DNA from: DATCJA01 sp963734635
GTDB lineage: Bacteria > Acidobacteriota > Vicinamibacteria > Vicinamibacterales > UBA2999
NCBI GenBank assembly: GCA_963734635.1
Contig: CAVTIA010000006.1
Span: 1 to 64,000 of the forward strand
Direction of reading: 5' to 3'
Length of the DNA stretch: 64,000 nucleotides
Both the position numbers and the translations under genes were made by a program. Below, piece after piece: positions 18,685 through 25,920 of this stretch; positions within the stretch are counted from its first letter, which is position 1; every line of letters begins with the position of its first letter. The notes beneath the pieces are model-generated. The model saw only the letters and a program-made list of their open reading frames with translations. It was not told the DNA's origin and did not search any database.

Positions 18685-18998
18685 CGTGTGTGCTCCTTTT
18701 CATCAATCGTATCGGCCTGGTTACTCAGTCGCAGCAGCCAGCCCGGCAGCTCGTCGGCCACATTAGGCGGTGGCGTGTCCCAGCCGCGCCGTGCTAACAC
18801 TTCCCGGCGGTGTGTGGCTTCTAACGTCGCGATCAGGTCGATCAGCCCTTCGCGCGGGATGAGCGGCGGCGGCGGGATGATGCCGGCGCCGATACAGTAG
18901 AAGTAATCGGCGATCGCTAGGAGCAGCTCGGGCATCCCGAACTGGACGCGCTCCTGAATGATGCGATCAAGGTCGTCCGGCGTGGTAGAATGAGCCAT
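18681..18998 (-). CDS. First gene of the leftward operon, hypothetical
   Basis: ATG at 18998 follows AAAGGAG. 105 residues, intact: an acidic helix (TTPDDLDRIIQERVQFGMPE), a Pro-rich turn (GIIPPPPLIPREGL) and a helical C-terminus. Unknown function. A perfect 11-bp inverted repeat (GGGCAGCGCAC at 19025-19035 with GTGCGCTGCCC at 19045-19055) stands about 30 bp upstream of its start and may be the operator or leader hairpin of the operon. Confidence 0.5.
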   Translation of the reverse strand: MAHSTTPDDLDRIIQERVQFGMPELLLAIADYFYCIGAGIIPPPPLIPREGLIDLIATLEATHRREVLARRGWDTPPPNVADELPGWLLRLSNQADTIDEKEHTR

Positions 18999-19024
18999 AC
19001 ACCAACTCCTTTCGATTGGGGTTC

Positions 19025-19055
19025 GGGCAGCGCACACGTACACCGTGCGCTGCCC
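19025..19055. repeat. Perfect 11-bp inverted repeat in the leader of the leftward operon
   Basis: GGGCAGCGCAC and GTGCGCTGCCC with a 9-base loop, in the 218-bp space between the divergent operon and integrase. On the + strand it is followed by TGATTGTTGCCTTT, so it could also work as a weak rightward terminator. Otherwise I see no clear promoter in this gap. Confidence 0.55.
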
Positions 19056-19216
19056 TGATTGTTGCCTTTAGATCACCACTTCATCGACTCTCCTTTCTCG
19101 CGGGATACCACACCCCGCGCGGCTGGGCTTTGCCTTGTTTTGCACAGCCCAAGCGCGCGTTGTGAGACGTTCTCATAGCGACGGATAGCCCGTCTGCTGT
19201 GAATGAGGAGGTTGTT

Positions 19217-20135
19217 GTGTCGGTGATCGCATTCCCGCGCCCTGTATCGCGCGCACGAACCCAGCGTGTTCGTACCCACATTCCCGCCTGGCGCACATTC
19301 CGAACTCGCTGATGGCCGGCGGCCGCGCGGCGTCGCGTCCTACGTCGCCAAGCTAGAGCAGTTCTTAGCATGGGCAGGCGAGATCACGCCGGCGGATCTC
19401 GCTCCCGATCTGATCGCGCGCTACAAGATCGCACTGTACGAGCGCAATCTTGCCAGCGGCACGATCCGGCACAATCTGACCGTGCTGCGGTCGTTTTGCG
19501 ATTGGTGTGTGCATCAGGGCATGCTCGCGAGCAACCCCGCGTTGGCGGTGGATCACCCGAGGGTCGAGGAGTCCGACCCCGATCCGCTGACCAGGGAGCG
19601 CATTGATGCGCTGCTGCTGGCGATTGATCAGCCGCCGCAATCGCATAAGCTGACCTGGCGGCGTAATCGGCGCGCGATCATGCTGGGCTTATACGCTGGG
19701 ATGCGCATTGCCGAGATCGCCGAGCTGAAATGGGGGGATGTCGATCTGGCGCGTGGCGAGATCATCATTAGAAAAAAAGGCGGCAAAGGCGGCAAGAGCC
19801 GCGTGGTGCCGATCTGTGATGAATTGCGCGCCGAGCTGCGGCTTGCGAAGCGCCAAAAGGTCGGCGATGCGGTGGTGGATCAGGGCGATGGCACTGCGCT
19901 CACCGTCAAATCGCTGAGTCATATCCATGAGCGCTGGTTGAAGCGCCGGGGGGTCGTGCTGCACTCGCACCAGCTGCGCAAGACTTTTGCGACCGAACTG
20001 TATGTCGCCGGTGAGGATCTGGCGACGATTCAGCGCCTGCTGGGGCATGCCGATCCCAAAACGACCATGCGCTACTTGGGGGCCAGCGCACCGAAGGAAC
20101 GGGCGGCGGTGCAGAAGTTAAAATTCCGCGCATAG
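19217..20135 (+). CDS. int: Tyrosine recombinase (phage integrase)
   Basis: GTG at 19217 follows GAGGAGG at 5 bp; one indel near 19,300 joins the N-terminus to an intact stretch. The core-binding domain (YVAKLEQFLAWAGEITPADL) is followed by the catalytic domain with all residues present: Arg in GLYAGMRIAE, Lys in RKKGGKGGKSRVVP, HxxR in HSHQLRKTFAT, His in LLGHAD and Tyr in TTMRYLG. About 306 residues. It would integrate the phage at an attP that should lie close by; the gap at 20136-20476 is the best candidate place. Confidence 0.85.
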
Positions 20136-20278
20136 GACTGGCGGTATTCTCCCCCCATCTCCACCAGTCCTCGCGGTTTCAGGGCCGCTTTACCGCGTTG
20201 AATAGCGGTAAAGCACCCGAACCGGGGCGTGCAACAGTGCGACATTTCCCCCTAAAACGCGGGAATAGCCGCTTTAGG
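20134..20278. repeat. Three inverted repeats behind integrase
   Basis: (1) AGGACTGG (20134-20141) with CCAGTCCT (20164-20171), extendable to 11 bp with one mismatch, starting in the int stop codon. (2) GCTTTACCGC (20187-20196) with GCGGTAAAGC (20205-20214), perfect. (3) CCTAAAACGCGG (20251-20262) with CCGCTTTAGG (20269-20278). Repeats 2 and 3 share the loop-side phrase GAATAG. They may be terminators or integrase arm sites. The rest of 20136-20476 holds no gene that I can see; ACACG-N7-CGTGT lies at 20327-20343. Confidence 0.55.
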
Positions 20279-20410
20279 AGCACCTATTCGCTCGATCGCG
20301 CCGCGCGCGCCGCGTCACGAAATCTTACACGCTGTTAACGTGTGTAGCACAATGGTTCGTGTACACTTCGTATGCAGTTGGTAAGGTGCTGAACGTGGAC
20401 TGCCATAGGG

Positions 20411-20448
20411 CGGTTCACTGGCTTTCTTGGCAGTTGGGCAGTGAACCG
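20411..20448. repeat. 38-bp hairpin element, copy 1
   Basis: CGGTTCACTG pairs perfectly with CAGTGAACCG around an 18-base loop GCTTTCTTGGCAGTTGGG. A second copy with nearly the same loop is at 21686-21723. It lies in the gap between integrase and the Dam gene end. Not followed by a T-run, so not a simple terminator. Confidence 0.65.
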
Positions 20449-20456
20449 AACACAAT

Positions 20457-20511
20457 ACGAACGCCCGATCATGCTGTTACTGAAGTGTGGGCAGCACGGC
20501 CGGGCGTTCGT
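20457..20511. terminator. Long hairpin at the 3' end of the Dam gene
   Basis: ACGAACGCCCG (20457-20467) pairs perfectly with CGGGCGTTCGT (20501-20511), loop 33 bases. The right arm lies inside the last codons of the leftward Dam gene. The stem resembles the one at 23967-24010 (CGGGCGTTCGT arm shared), suggesting a phage-specific stop or processing signal; there is no clear U-tract. Confidence 0.45.
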
Positions 20512-21054
20512 ATGTCCTGCGGATTATACGCCGAATGCGGCGCGGCTCGTAAATCGGCATCATGATCGGCCCGAGCGCCGCGAACGCATGTGCGAACCGC
20601 GCCAGATCGGACGCCAAAGGCGATCACCACGCTGGGAAACGGCGCGCCTGCTGTGTAGCCGCTGAAGGTCAGCCGGCCATGCACGAAGCAGATCGGGTAG
20701 GCAAACAGCGGCGTAAACCAGTCGGTATCCGTGCGCCCTGGCAGCAGCGCCAGCGCCTGTCGCGTCTCGCCTGACGTGTAGGCACGGATCAGGCGCTCTG
20801 TCCACGGCCGATCGCGCGGCCGGAGCCGGATTTATGAACACAGCGTCACTGTGCCACGATTGCGTTAACCCATCATCGGCCTCGGTGTAGTAGCGCCGCG
20901 CCTGGACGTCGCGCTGCGCATCGACGTGGCTGCATGGATCGAGGTCGACGCGCCCAGCACCGCGCGCACGGGCGCTCAGAATACGCAGGGGTAAACCACT
21001 CATGCGAATGGCTTGATCGCATGCCGTCGTAAAGCGCGTTGGTCGGTCGGTCAT
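20477..21054 (-). CDS. Dam-type DNA N6-adenine methyltransferase, frameshifted
   Basis: ATG at 21054 (MTDRPTRFTTACDQAIRMSG). Readable blocks are DLDPCSHVDAQR, RYYTEADDGLTQSWHSDAVF then INPAP, ALALLPGRTDTDWF, CFVHGRLTFSG, APFPSVVIAFG and ARFAHAFAALGPIMMPIYEP, ending with TAA at 20477-20479. The order (catalytic NPPY-like site, LLPxRTDTxWF, GRLxF, APFPSxxxxFG) is that of the phage DNA N-6-adenine-methyltransferase family. The catalytic site reads NPAP rather than NPPY, probably altered by a nearby indel. It would methylate adenine, possibly in GATC. Confidence 0.62.
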
Positions 21055-21070
21055 ATCCTCTGTTTTCTGT

Positions 21071-21516
21071 TCAGGACGCGCGCTCGCTGCCGTGTACGTC
21101 GCGCGCCGCTGTGATGACATGATGCGTTGCGAAGCGCGCGCCGTGATCGCGCGCGGCCTGCTGGGCTTTCTCCCACGCGACCCGCTGGGCGGCTGGGCGC
21201 AACGCAGCGAGCGCAAGCAACTGCGATTCCGGCGCGATCTTCGCTCAGATCTGGCAAAACCGCGCTGGATCGCGCGTCTCGACCTGGCCGGCGCTCAGCG
21301 CGCGATACAAGGCGCTCTCGCTGGCGGTGAATTCGACAGCACGCATGCACGCCAGCTCGTGTAGCCGAGCGCGACCCAGCCGCGCTGCTCATACAGATCA
21401 ACCAGCAGCGCGCGGGCGTGATGTAAGTGCCGATTGATCGCCGTCACAGCGGACGGAGCATCATCGGCAGTCATCAGCCGACCACATCGAATCGTTCTGC
21501 GATCATTCTTCGTCAT
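21071..21516 (-). CDS. Conserved helical protein of phage/plasmid replication blocks, frameshifted
   Basis: Start ATG 21516 overlaps the upstream stop, or ATG 21474 (MTADDAPSAVTAINRHLHHA). It reads DLYEQRGWVALGYTSWRAC, then after an indel ASESALYRALSAGQVETRDP and APESQLLALAALRPAAQRVA, ending ERAS at 21071. The GWxALGYxSWxxC...YRxLxAxxVE...PESQLxxLA order recurs in proteins next to ParB or methylase genes. About 145 residues. DNA-binding is inferred, not shown. Confidence 0.45.
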
Positions 21517-21662
21517 CCGGCGCTGGGTCGTAATCGTCTGGAAATTGATCCTGCACCTGGGCCGGCTCCATGGGCGGGTCAAGGGTGTCATTCTCTTCGT
21601 CTGGGGTCGGCGGCTCATCGGGATCGGGATCGGGCGGCGGCGTGGACAGAACGAATGAAGCA
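21503..21662 (-). CDS. Short acidic Pro/Asp protein
   Basis: Starts near ATG 21662 with one indel, then STPPPDPDPDEPPTPDEEND and QVQDQFPDDYDPAPDDEE. About 52 residues, almost all D/E/P. It resembles DNA-mimic or ssDNA-binding tails by composition. GGAG precedes the start. The hairpin copy at 21686-21723 lies just upstream. Confidence 0.4.
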
Positions 21663-21685
21663 TGGGATAGCTCCTTGTGATTGGG

Positions 21686-21723
21686 TGGTTCACCGGCTTT
21701 CTTGGCAGTTCGGCAGCGAACCG
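21686..21723. repeat. 38-bp hairpin element, copy 2
   Basis: TGGTTCACCG ... CAGCGAACCG around GCTTTCTTGGCAGTTCGG. The loop differs from copy 1 (20411-20448) at one base, whereas the stem is less perfect. It sits between the HTH gene stop (21745) and the acidic gene start. Confidence 0.6.
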
Positions 21724-21744
21724 AAACACAAGACGGCAGCTCGA

Positions 21745-21873
21745 TTAGTGCGGTGCTGGCGCGTGGGCCGCGCGATCGAGCGCGAGTATGCCACCCGCCC
21801 ATTCGCGGATCGTCTGATCCGAAAATTCCACCAGCCGCGCAACCTCCTGGATCGTGTAGCTCTGTTTTCGCAT
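21745..21873 (-). CDS. Mini MerR/HTH_17-type regulator or excisionase
   Basis: ATG at 21873 follows AGGAG. 42 residues: MRKQSYTIQEVARLVEFSDQ then TIREWAGGILALDRAAHAPA. The YTIQEVARLxxxSxxTIREW pattern is the MerR/excisionase winged helix. It reads cleanly and is the first leftward gene from the divergent promoter region, the usual place of a Cro/Xis-like control protein. Confidence 0.55.
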   Translation of the reverse strand: MRKQSYTIQEVARLVEFSDQTIREWAGGILALDRAAHAPAPH

Positions 21874-21901
21874 GTCGTTGCTCCTGTATACGCGTGCTCT
21901 C

Positions 21902-21930
21902 TATGTAGCACCACTAATTGCGCCTGTCAA
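21902..21930 (-). promoter_or_regulatory. Leftward sigma-70-like promoter
   Basis: On the minus strand TTGACA (21930-21925), a 17-bp spacer and TACATA (21907-21902). The -35 box is perfect; the -10 is weak. It faces the mini-HTH gene and stands back to back with the rightward promoter, 14 bp between the two -35 boxes. Confidence 0.5.
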
Positions 21931-21944
21931 TAGCGAATAGCTAC

Positions 21945-21973
21945 TTGACAGATTAGCGAAAGTAACATATAAT
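21945..21973 (+). promoter_or_regulatory. Perfect consensus sigma-70 promoter, rightward
   Basis: TTGACA at 21945-21950, exactly 17 bp, TATAAT at 21968-21973. It would start transcription about 35-40 bp before the ATG at 22017. TAGCGAA occurs twice around it (21931-21937 and 21954-21960) and may be an operator half-site. Confidence 0.75.
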
Positions 21974-22016
21974 AACATCAGTTACAGAAGCACACACCGA
22001 CAGGAGCCATCACACC

Positions 22017-22675
22017 ATGACAATCCACACAGCTCGACCGCATACGCCCAGGACGCCGCATGGAAAGTGCGGAGCTTCGCCTCCAGATCGCCGATGCCGC
22101 GTTCCTCACCGTCTTCCTGGCCCTCAAAGGCGAGGCACGGGCGGCGCGCTGGCGGATGCTCGACCACGGCGCAAAGTTCCGCCTCGTCGCGCGGCAGATC
22201 GAGCGGCTGGGCTACGACTGGATGCCGAGCGATGTCGAGCACCAGATCGCCAAGTACGACGAAACGTACGCCAGCGACATCGCGATCCCAGCTGCCGCTG
22301 ACCTCCTTGCGGTCGCGAAAGAGCAGCGCGCCGATGCGGTACGGCAGCACGATACCGCGACGGTTCGCCAGCTCGATTGTGTCATCGTCAGCGTGAACAT
22401 GCCTGGCGCGCGGATCTGGTGGGACTTGGGCGATCTGGTATGTCGCCAGCGTCAACAATCTCGGCGCGGAGTACGTCGTCAGCTGCGGGCGCTGCACGTG
22501 CCCAGCTAATGCGCCGTGCTGGCATATGAAGCTGTGGGACATCCTGCTGGATATGCTCGACACGGCCGCCGGCGACGCCGACATGGAGGCCGATGCTGAC
22601 GATCTGGCGTGCGACTATCCGCCGCTGGGATCGCGCATCGCCGCAGCCCGTACGCTGGTGTGGGGTGCGCTATGA
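22017..22675 (+). CDS. SWIM zinc-finger domain protein, frameshifted
   Basis: ATG at 22017 follows AGGAG; an indel within 15 codons moves the frame to MESAELRLQIADAAFLTVFL. A helical middle with many Ala/Arg/Asp is followed by a second indel at about 22,440, and then SVNNLGAEYVVSCGRCTCPA and NAPCWHMKLWDILLDML. CxCx(n)CxH after a beta hairpin is the SWIM finger. The end is at TGA 22673-22675, overlapping the next ATG. About 218 residues. SWIM proteins include partners of recombinases, in line with the annealing protein nearby. Confidence 0.55.
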
Positions 22676-22779
22676 GCGCGACGATGTGTACCACCTGCTT
22701 GTCACGGCCAGCCGAGACCTACGACGATGCCAAGCGCCCGGTGTGTGCCGTGTGCTGGCTCAAGAAACACGCGAAGTAA
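22672..22779 (+). CDS. 35-residue zinc ribbon protein
   Basis: MSATMCTTCLSRPAETYDDA followed by KRPVCAVCWLKKHAK: two CxxC knuckles 19 residues apart. It overlaps the upstream stop by 4 bp (ATGA). The stop TAA is at 22777-22779. Small zinc ribbons like this are common in phage early operons. Confidence 0.55.
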   Translation: MSATMCTTCLSRPAETYDDAKRPVCAVCWLKKHAK

Positions 22780-22814
22780 CGTAGAATACCTCGAATACGA
22801 AAGTGAGAATCACC

Positions 22815-23501
22815 ATGCAGAAAGTAGCCACCACCACCCCCGCCGGCCGCGCGGCGTCTCGATCGCCAGAACGTCACGATCAGCACCGGCGCAGAGCACG
22901 TCCTGAACAGCGCGAGAGACAGGCCGCAGCCAAGCGCGCGGCCGATGCGCTGAACGCACCGCAGGATGCACCGCTGTTCGACGATGCGCCAGCGAAAAAG
23001 GCAGTCGCACCCACCAAACCCGCGCGCCCAACGACGCTGGCTGAGGCCGCGCCCTGGCTCCTCAAACCATTCGCGCAACGAGACATCGCACTGAAGCCAA
23101 CCGCGATCACGAAAGACAGCACGCGGGCGCTGGCGATGCCGTACGCCGATATGCGCGCGTACTGCGCGCAGCTGGATAAAATCTGGGGCGAGGAAACTTG
23201 GAGCCACGCGATCACACTGAGCGAGCGCGGCGCGGTCTGTGCGCTGACGCTGTTCGGCGTGGCCAAGAGCTGCCGCCGGCGACTATCCGCGCGATGCGGA
23301 GTGAGAGAACCCGGCGACCAGCGCCGAGTCGCAGGCGTTCAAGCGCGCCTGTACGGCGTTCGGGCTGGGGCGCTACCTGTACGATTTCCCGGAGATATGG
23401 GCGCAATACGACGAGCAGAAGAATCAGATTTGATCGATCCGGCTGGCGTGGTGGCGCAGATGTACGCGAGTCTGCCGCGAGGCAACGACAATGGCGAATA
23501 A
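22815..23501 (+). CDS. Rad52-family single-strand annealing protein, frameshifted
   Basis: ATG at 22815 (MQKVATTTPAGRAA); the first 40 residues may be partly out of frame. The core reads LLKPFAQRDIALKPTAITKD, ADMRAYCAQLDKIWGEETWS and CALTLFGVAKS; an indel follows and then ATSAESQAFKRACTAFGLGR with YLYDFPEIWAQYDE. The AExQAFKRACxxFGLGRYLY signature is diagnostic for Rad52/Rad22-like phage annealing proteins. It ends LPRGNDNGE at 23501. Role: homologous annealing during phage replication or repair. Confidence 0.75.
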   Translation: MQKVATTTPAGRAASRSPERHDQHRRRARPEQRERQAAAKRAADALNAPQDAPLFDDAPAKKAVAPTKPARPTTLAEAAPWLLKPFAQRDIALKPTAITKDSTRALAMPYADMRAYCAQLDKIWGEETWSHAITLSERGAVCALTLFGVAKSCRRRLSARCGVREPGDQRRVAGVQARLYGVRAGALPVRFPGDMGAIRRAEESDLIDPAGVVAQMYASLPRGNDNGE

Positions 23502-23704
23502 TCACCTGCTGACGCTCTGCCAGGAATACATCGCAACGGTGGATGCGCGATGCGCAGCGGCCAGTACACCACCGAGGAGCTGCACACGCTTGACAGTGAG
23601 CGCCAGAATCTTCATAATGAGCTCTGCCGGCTCACTGGCTACAGTCGGCGCGCGGATATGTACCGCGTGGCATCGCTGATCATCAGGGATGGAGGATTGC
23701 CATG
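23491..23704 (+). CDS. Small hypothetical early protein, frameshifted
   Basis: ATG at 23491 overlaps the annealing-protein end. MANNHLLTLCQEYIATVDAR, then an indel, then QYTTEELHTLDSERQNLHNE and RVASLIIRDGGLP with TGA 23702-23704. About 70 residues, helical. Function unknown. Confidence 0.42.
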
Positions 23705-23955
23705 ATCATCAAACGCAATCACCGCACGATCTAGGCATTGTCCGATCTGAGCATGACGACTTCACGGTGCTCGAAACCGCGCCGCACATATTCACCGCCG
23801 CGCCAACCAATCAGCTCTTGCCGGCAACGCCGCAAGACATCGCCTTCGACTTTCGCATGGAGTTGACCGGGATAATCGAGCGGGCGCGACTGTTCGGCGT
23901 GCCGGACGATGCGCTGCGCGGGCTGCTGGATGAGGAGCTGCGCGTAAAAGAGTAG
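23701..23955 (+). CDS. Small hypothetical early protein, frameshifted
   Basis: ATG at 23701 overlaps the previous stop (ATGA). MIIKRNHRTI is followed by an apparent TAG caused by an indel; the true frame continues GIVRSEHDDFTVLETAPHIF and FRMELTGIIERARLFGVPDD, ending ELRVKE at 23955. About 84 residues. Function unknown. Confidence 0.42.
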   Translation, partial: HDHQTQSPHDLGIVRSEHDDFTVLETAPHIFTAAPTNQLLPATPQDIAFDFRMELTGIIERARLFGVPDDALRGLLDEELRVKE

Positions 23956-23966
23956 CACGACGGCCA

Positions 23967-24010
23967 GCACGAAGGCCCGATCGGAGTATACACGGATCGG
24001 GCGTTCGTGC
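23967..24010. terminator. 16-bp-stem hairpin after the early genes
   Basis: GCACGAAGGCCCGATC (23967-23982) pairs with GATCGGGCGTTCGTGC (23995-24010), one mismatch, 12-base loop. It follows the stop at 23955. No U-tract follows (GCTCACC). The region 24011-24272 has no gene I can support; TATAAT at 24199-24204 may be the -10 of a promoter for the endonuclease gene, without a good -35. Confidence 0.55.
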
Positions 24011-24272
24011 GCTCACCTGAGCGGCGCGACTCTGACCGGCGGTGGTACACGCGCCGATCGCTGCACCGCTCATGATCAGTGTAGCATCTCCACTTGCATG
24101 GCCGTGCTATACTGGGTCTGGTACGCGCGCCGCTCGTCGGTTGCGCGTGCTTTTGCGTTCGGAGCGTGTATCGTATGGCGTCCTGATGCGGTATATACTA
24201 TAATACATACATGCGAAGCCCCCGCGCGCCTGCCAGCGCCGGGAGCGTGATTGACAACGTTCGAGGTTGCCA

Positions 24273-24986
24273 ATGTCCACTAGCATACCACACGAACCTG
24301 GCGTTGATGAGATTGCCTGCCGCAAGTCGAAGAAAGTGTACATCGGGAGCGCCGCCGATCTCTATGTACGACGACACAACCACTGGTCAACATTGCGCGC
24401 TGGGAAGACGCCCAACGAGTAGTATCTTCAACGCGCATGGGACAAATACGGAGAAGCGGCGTTCACATTTACGGTGCTTCAAATAGCACCGGTTGATCAG
24501 TTGAACGATTTTGAACAGTGGTGGATCGATTGTAAACAGGCGGCAACTAGAGAACATGGATACAATCTTGCGCCGAATGCAGGATCTCAACGTGGATACA
24601 CGCATTCCGTGCAAATGAAAGCGAAGCTCAGAAAACACCATGAGCAAGTCTGGGAAGGATCTATCGCGCCGGATGGCACGCCTACCACGATCACAAACCT
24701 CTGGCAGTTTTGCAAAGAGATGCTGCTGAACTTTGGAGCGATGTACCGGCTTGCAAATGGACAAGGCAGAACGAAGTCCTACAAAGGGTGGACGCACCTC
24801 GACAACCCAAAGGCGACGATTTTACCCAAGGAATACGAAGGGTTCATCGATCCGCACGGGCAACTAACGACGATCACCGGACTTCCGGAGTTCTGCCGCC
24901 AACATGGGCTTAACGCTGGCCATATGCACGACGTGTATACCGGAAAGCGGCCCAGCCATCGCGGATGGACGCGGCAAAAGGAATGA
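24273..24986 (+). CDS. GIY-YIG homing endonuclease with an in-frame TAG
   Basis: ATG at 24273 follows GAGG. Residues about 10-90 form a GIY-YIG nuclease: GVDEI (GIY position), KKVYIGSAADLYVRRHNHWS with the catalytic Arg, LRAGKTPNE, LQRAWDKYGEAAFTFTVLQ. Then YNLAPNAGS and two repeats of an intron-nuclease DNA-binding module ending YKGWTH and HRGWTR (FCRQHGLNAGHMHDVYTGKR). Length 237 codons. TAG at 24420-24422 interrupts the family phrase NxxLQ and is explained by a duplicated AGT. The gene is clearly AT-richer than its surroundings and otherwise free of indels: a recent mobile insertion. Confidence 0.75.
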
Positions 24987-24990
24987 CAGG

Positions 24991-25728
24991 ATGGGTGCTG
25001 ACGAACGCGATCCCGGCTTTACGCCCTTTGACAGCGACGCCTACATCGTCACGCCGCAGAAGGACGAGACGCCTGCGCCGCGCGTGGGGACGTTCGCCTA
25101 TATCGGATCGGCACGGACGCTGGCGGAGTTCACCACCTACGTCAACGGCTACTCCTTCGGATCCATTCCGCCAGACTACATTGTTTTGCACCATACGGCT
25201 GTGCCCTCCACGCTCGCACGCGCGCTACCCCACCGGCAGCGTCTGGGACGCGAACGAAGCGGGACTGTCCGACGCTCAGATCAAGGTCAAGCGCAAGGGC
25301 CAGTTCGACTTCATCATGCGCTACTACCGCGATACCCTCGGCTGGCCAGCCGGCCCGCACTTGTTCATTGACGAGCGATGGATATGGTTATTTTCGCCAA
25401 TGGCGGTCGTCGGCGTGCATGCGGCGGCTGGCAACAGCTACCGCGACAACGCGCGCGCGCTGCACTACTCGATCGGAATTGAGGTGATCGGGTACTACGA
25501 ATCCGTTGTTTGGCCGGAGGCGGTCGCGCGGAACGTCGCCGGCGCGGTGGCCGCGCTCCAGCGAGCGGCTGCAGCACGTTCGCCTATATCGACAAGCCGT
25601 GGGCCGGCGGCGTCACCGCGCATCGGCACTACAATAAACCGTATTGTCCAGGCGCGGCGATTACACCGGCGTATTACATGCCGATTCTCAAAGCCGCGAG
25701 TCGCGCCGGCCTACCGCGCTACGTGTGA
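24991..25728 (+). CDS. N-acetylmuramoyl-L-alanine amidase (endolysin), frameshifted
   Basis: ATG at 24991, 4 bp after the endonuclease stop. The Amidase_2 fold is recognisable: YIVLHHTAVP (zinc His), then an indel and FDFIMRYYRDTLGWPAGPHL, IWLFSPMAVVGVHAAAG (second His), IGIEVIGYYE and, after another indel, VTAHRHYNKPYCPGAAI, where the late His/CPG ligand region lies. It stops TGA 25726-25728 after LPRYV. About 245 residues. Cuts the bond between lactyl group and L-alanine of peptidoglycan during lysis. Confidence 0.75.
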
Positions 25729-25920
25729 CAGTCCAGCGCCGTCTTTACGGCGCGATCGCCGCGCACCGACTATCGCGGCGGCGGGCAAGCGGCGGCAGTA
25801 CTTGGCTCGGACGCGGGCAACGCTGATCGAGGTGGCGACGTGAGCGCGGTTGGCGCGGGAAGGATACGGCATGCAACGCGCCGGCATTGGATTTTTGCCG
25901 ATGAGCTATCTGGTGCCGCT

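Noticed and set aside
21982..22584. 200-codon minus-strand frame opposite the SWIM gene
   Set aside because: The + strand carries the SWIM finger, overlaps with neighbours and a consensus promoter; the minus frame has no ribosome site or family resemblance.
24420..24422. TAG recoding in the phage
   Set aside because: Other phage genes end with TAG (349-351, 3312-3314, 8071-8073) and the endonuclease TAG is explained by a 3-bp duplication.
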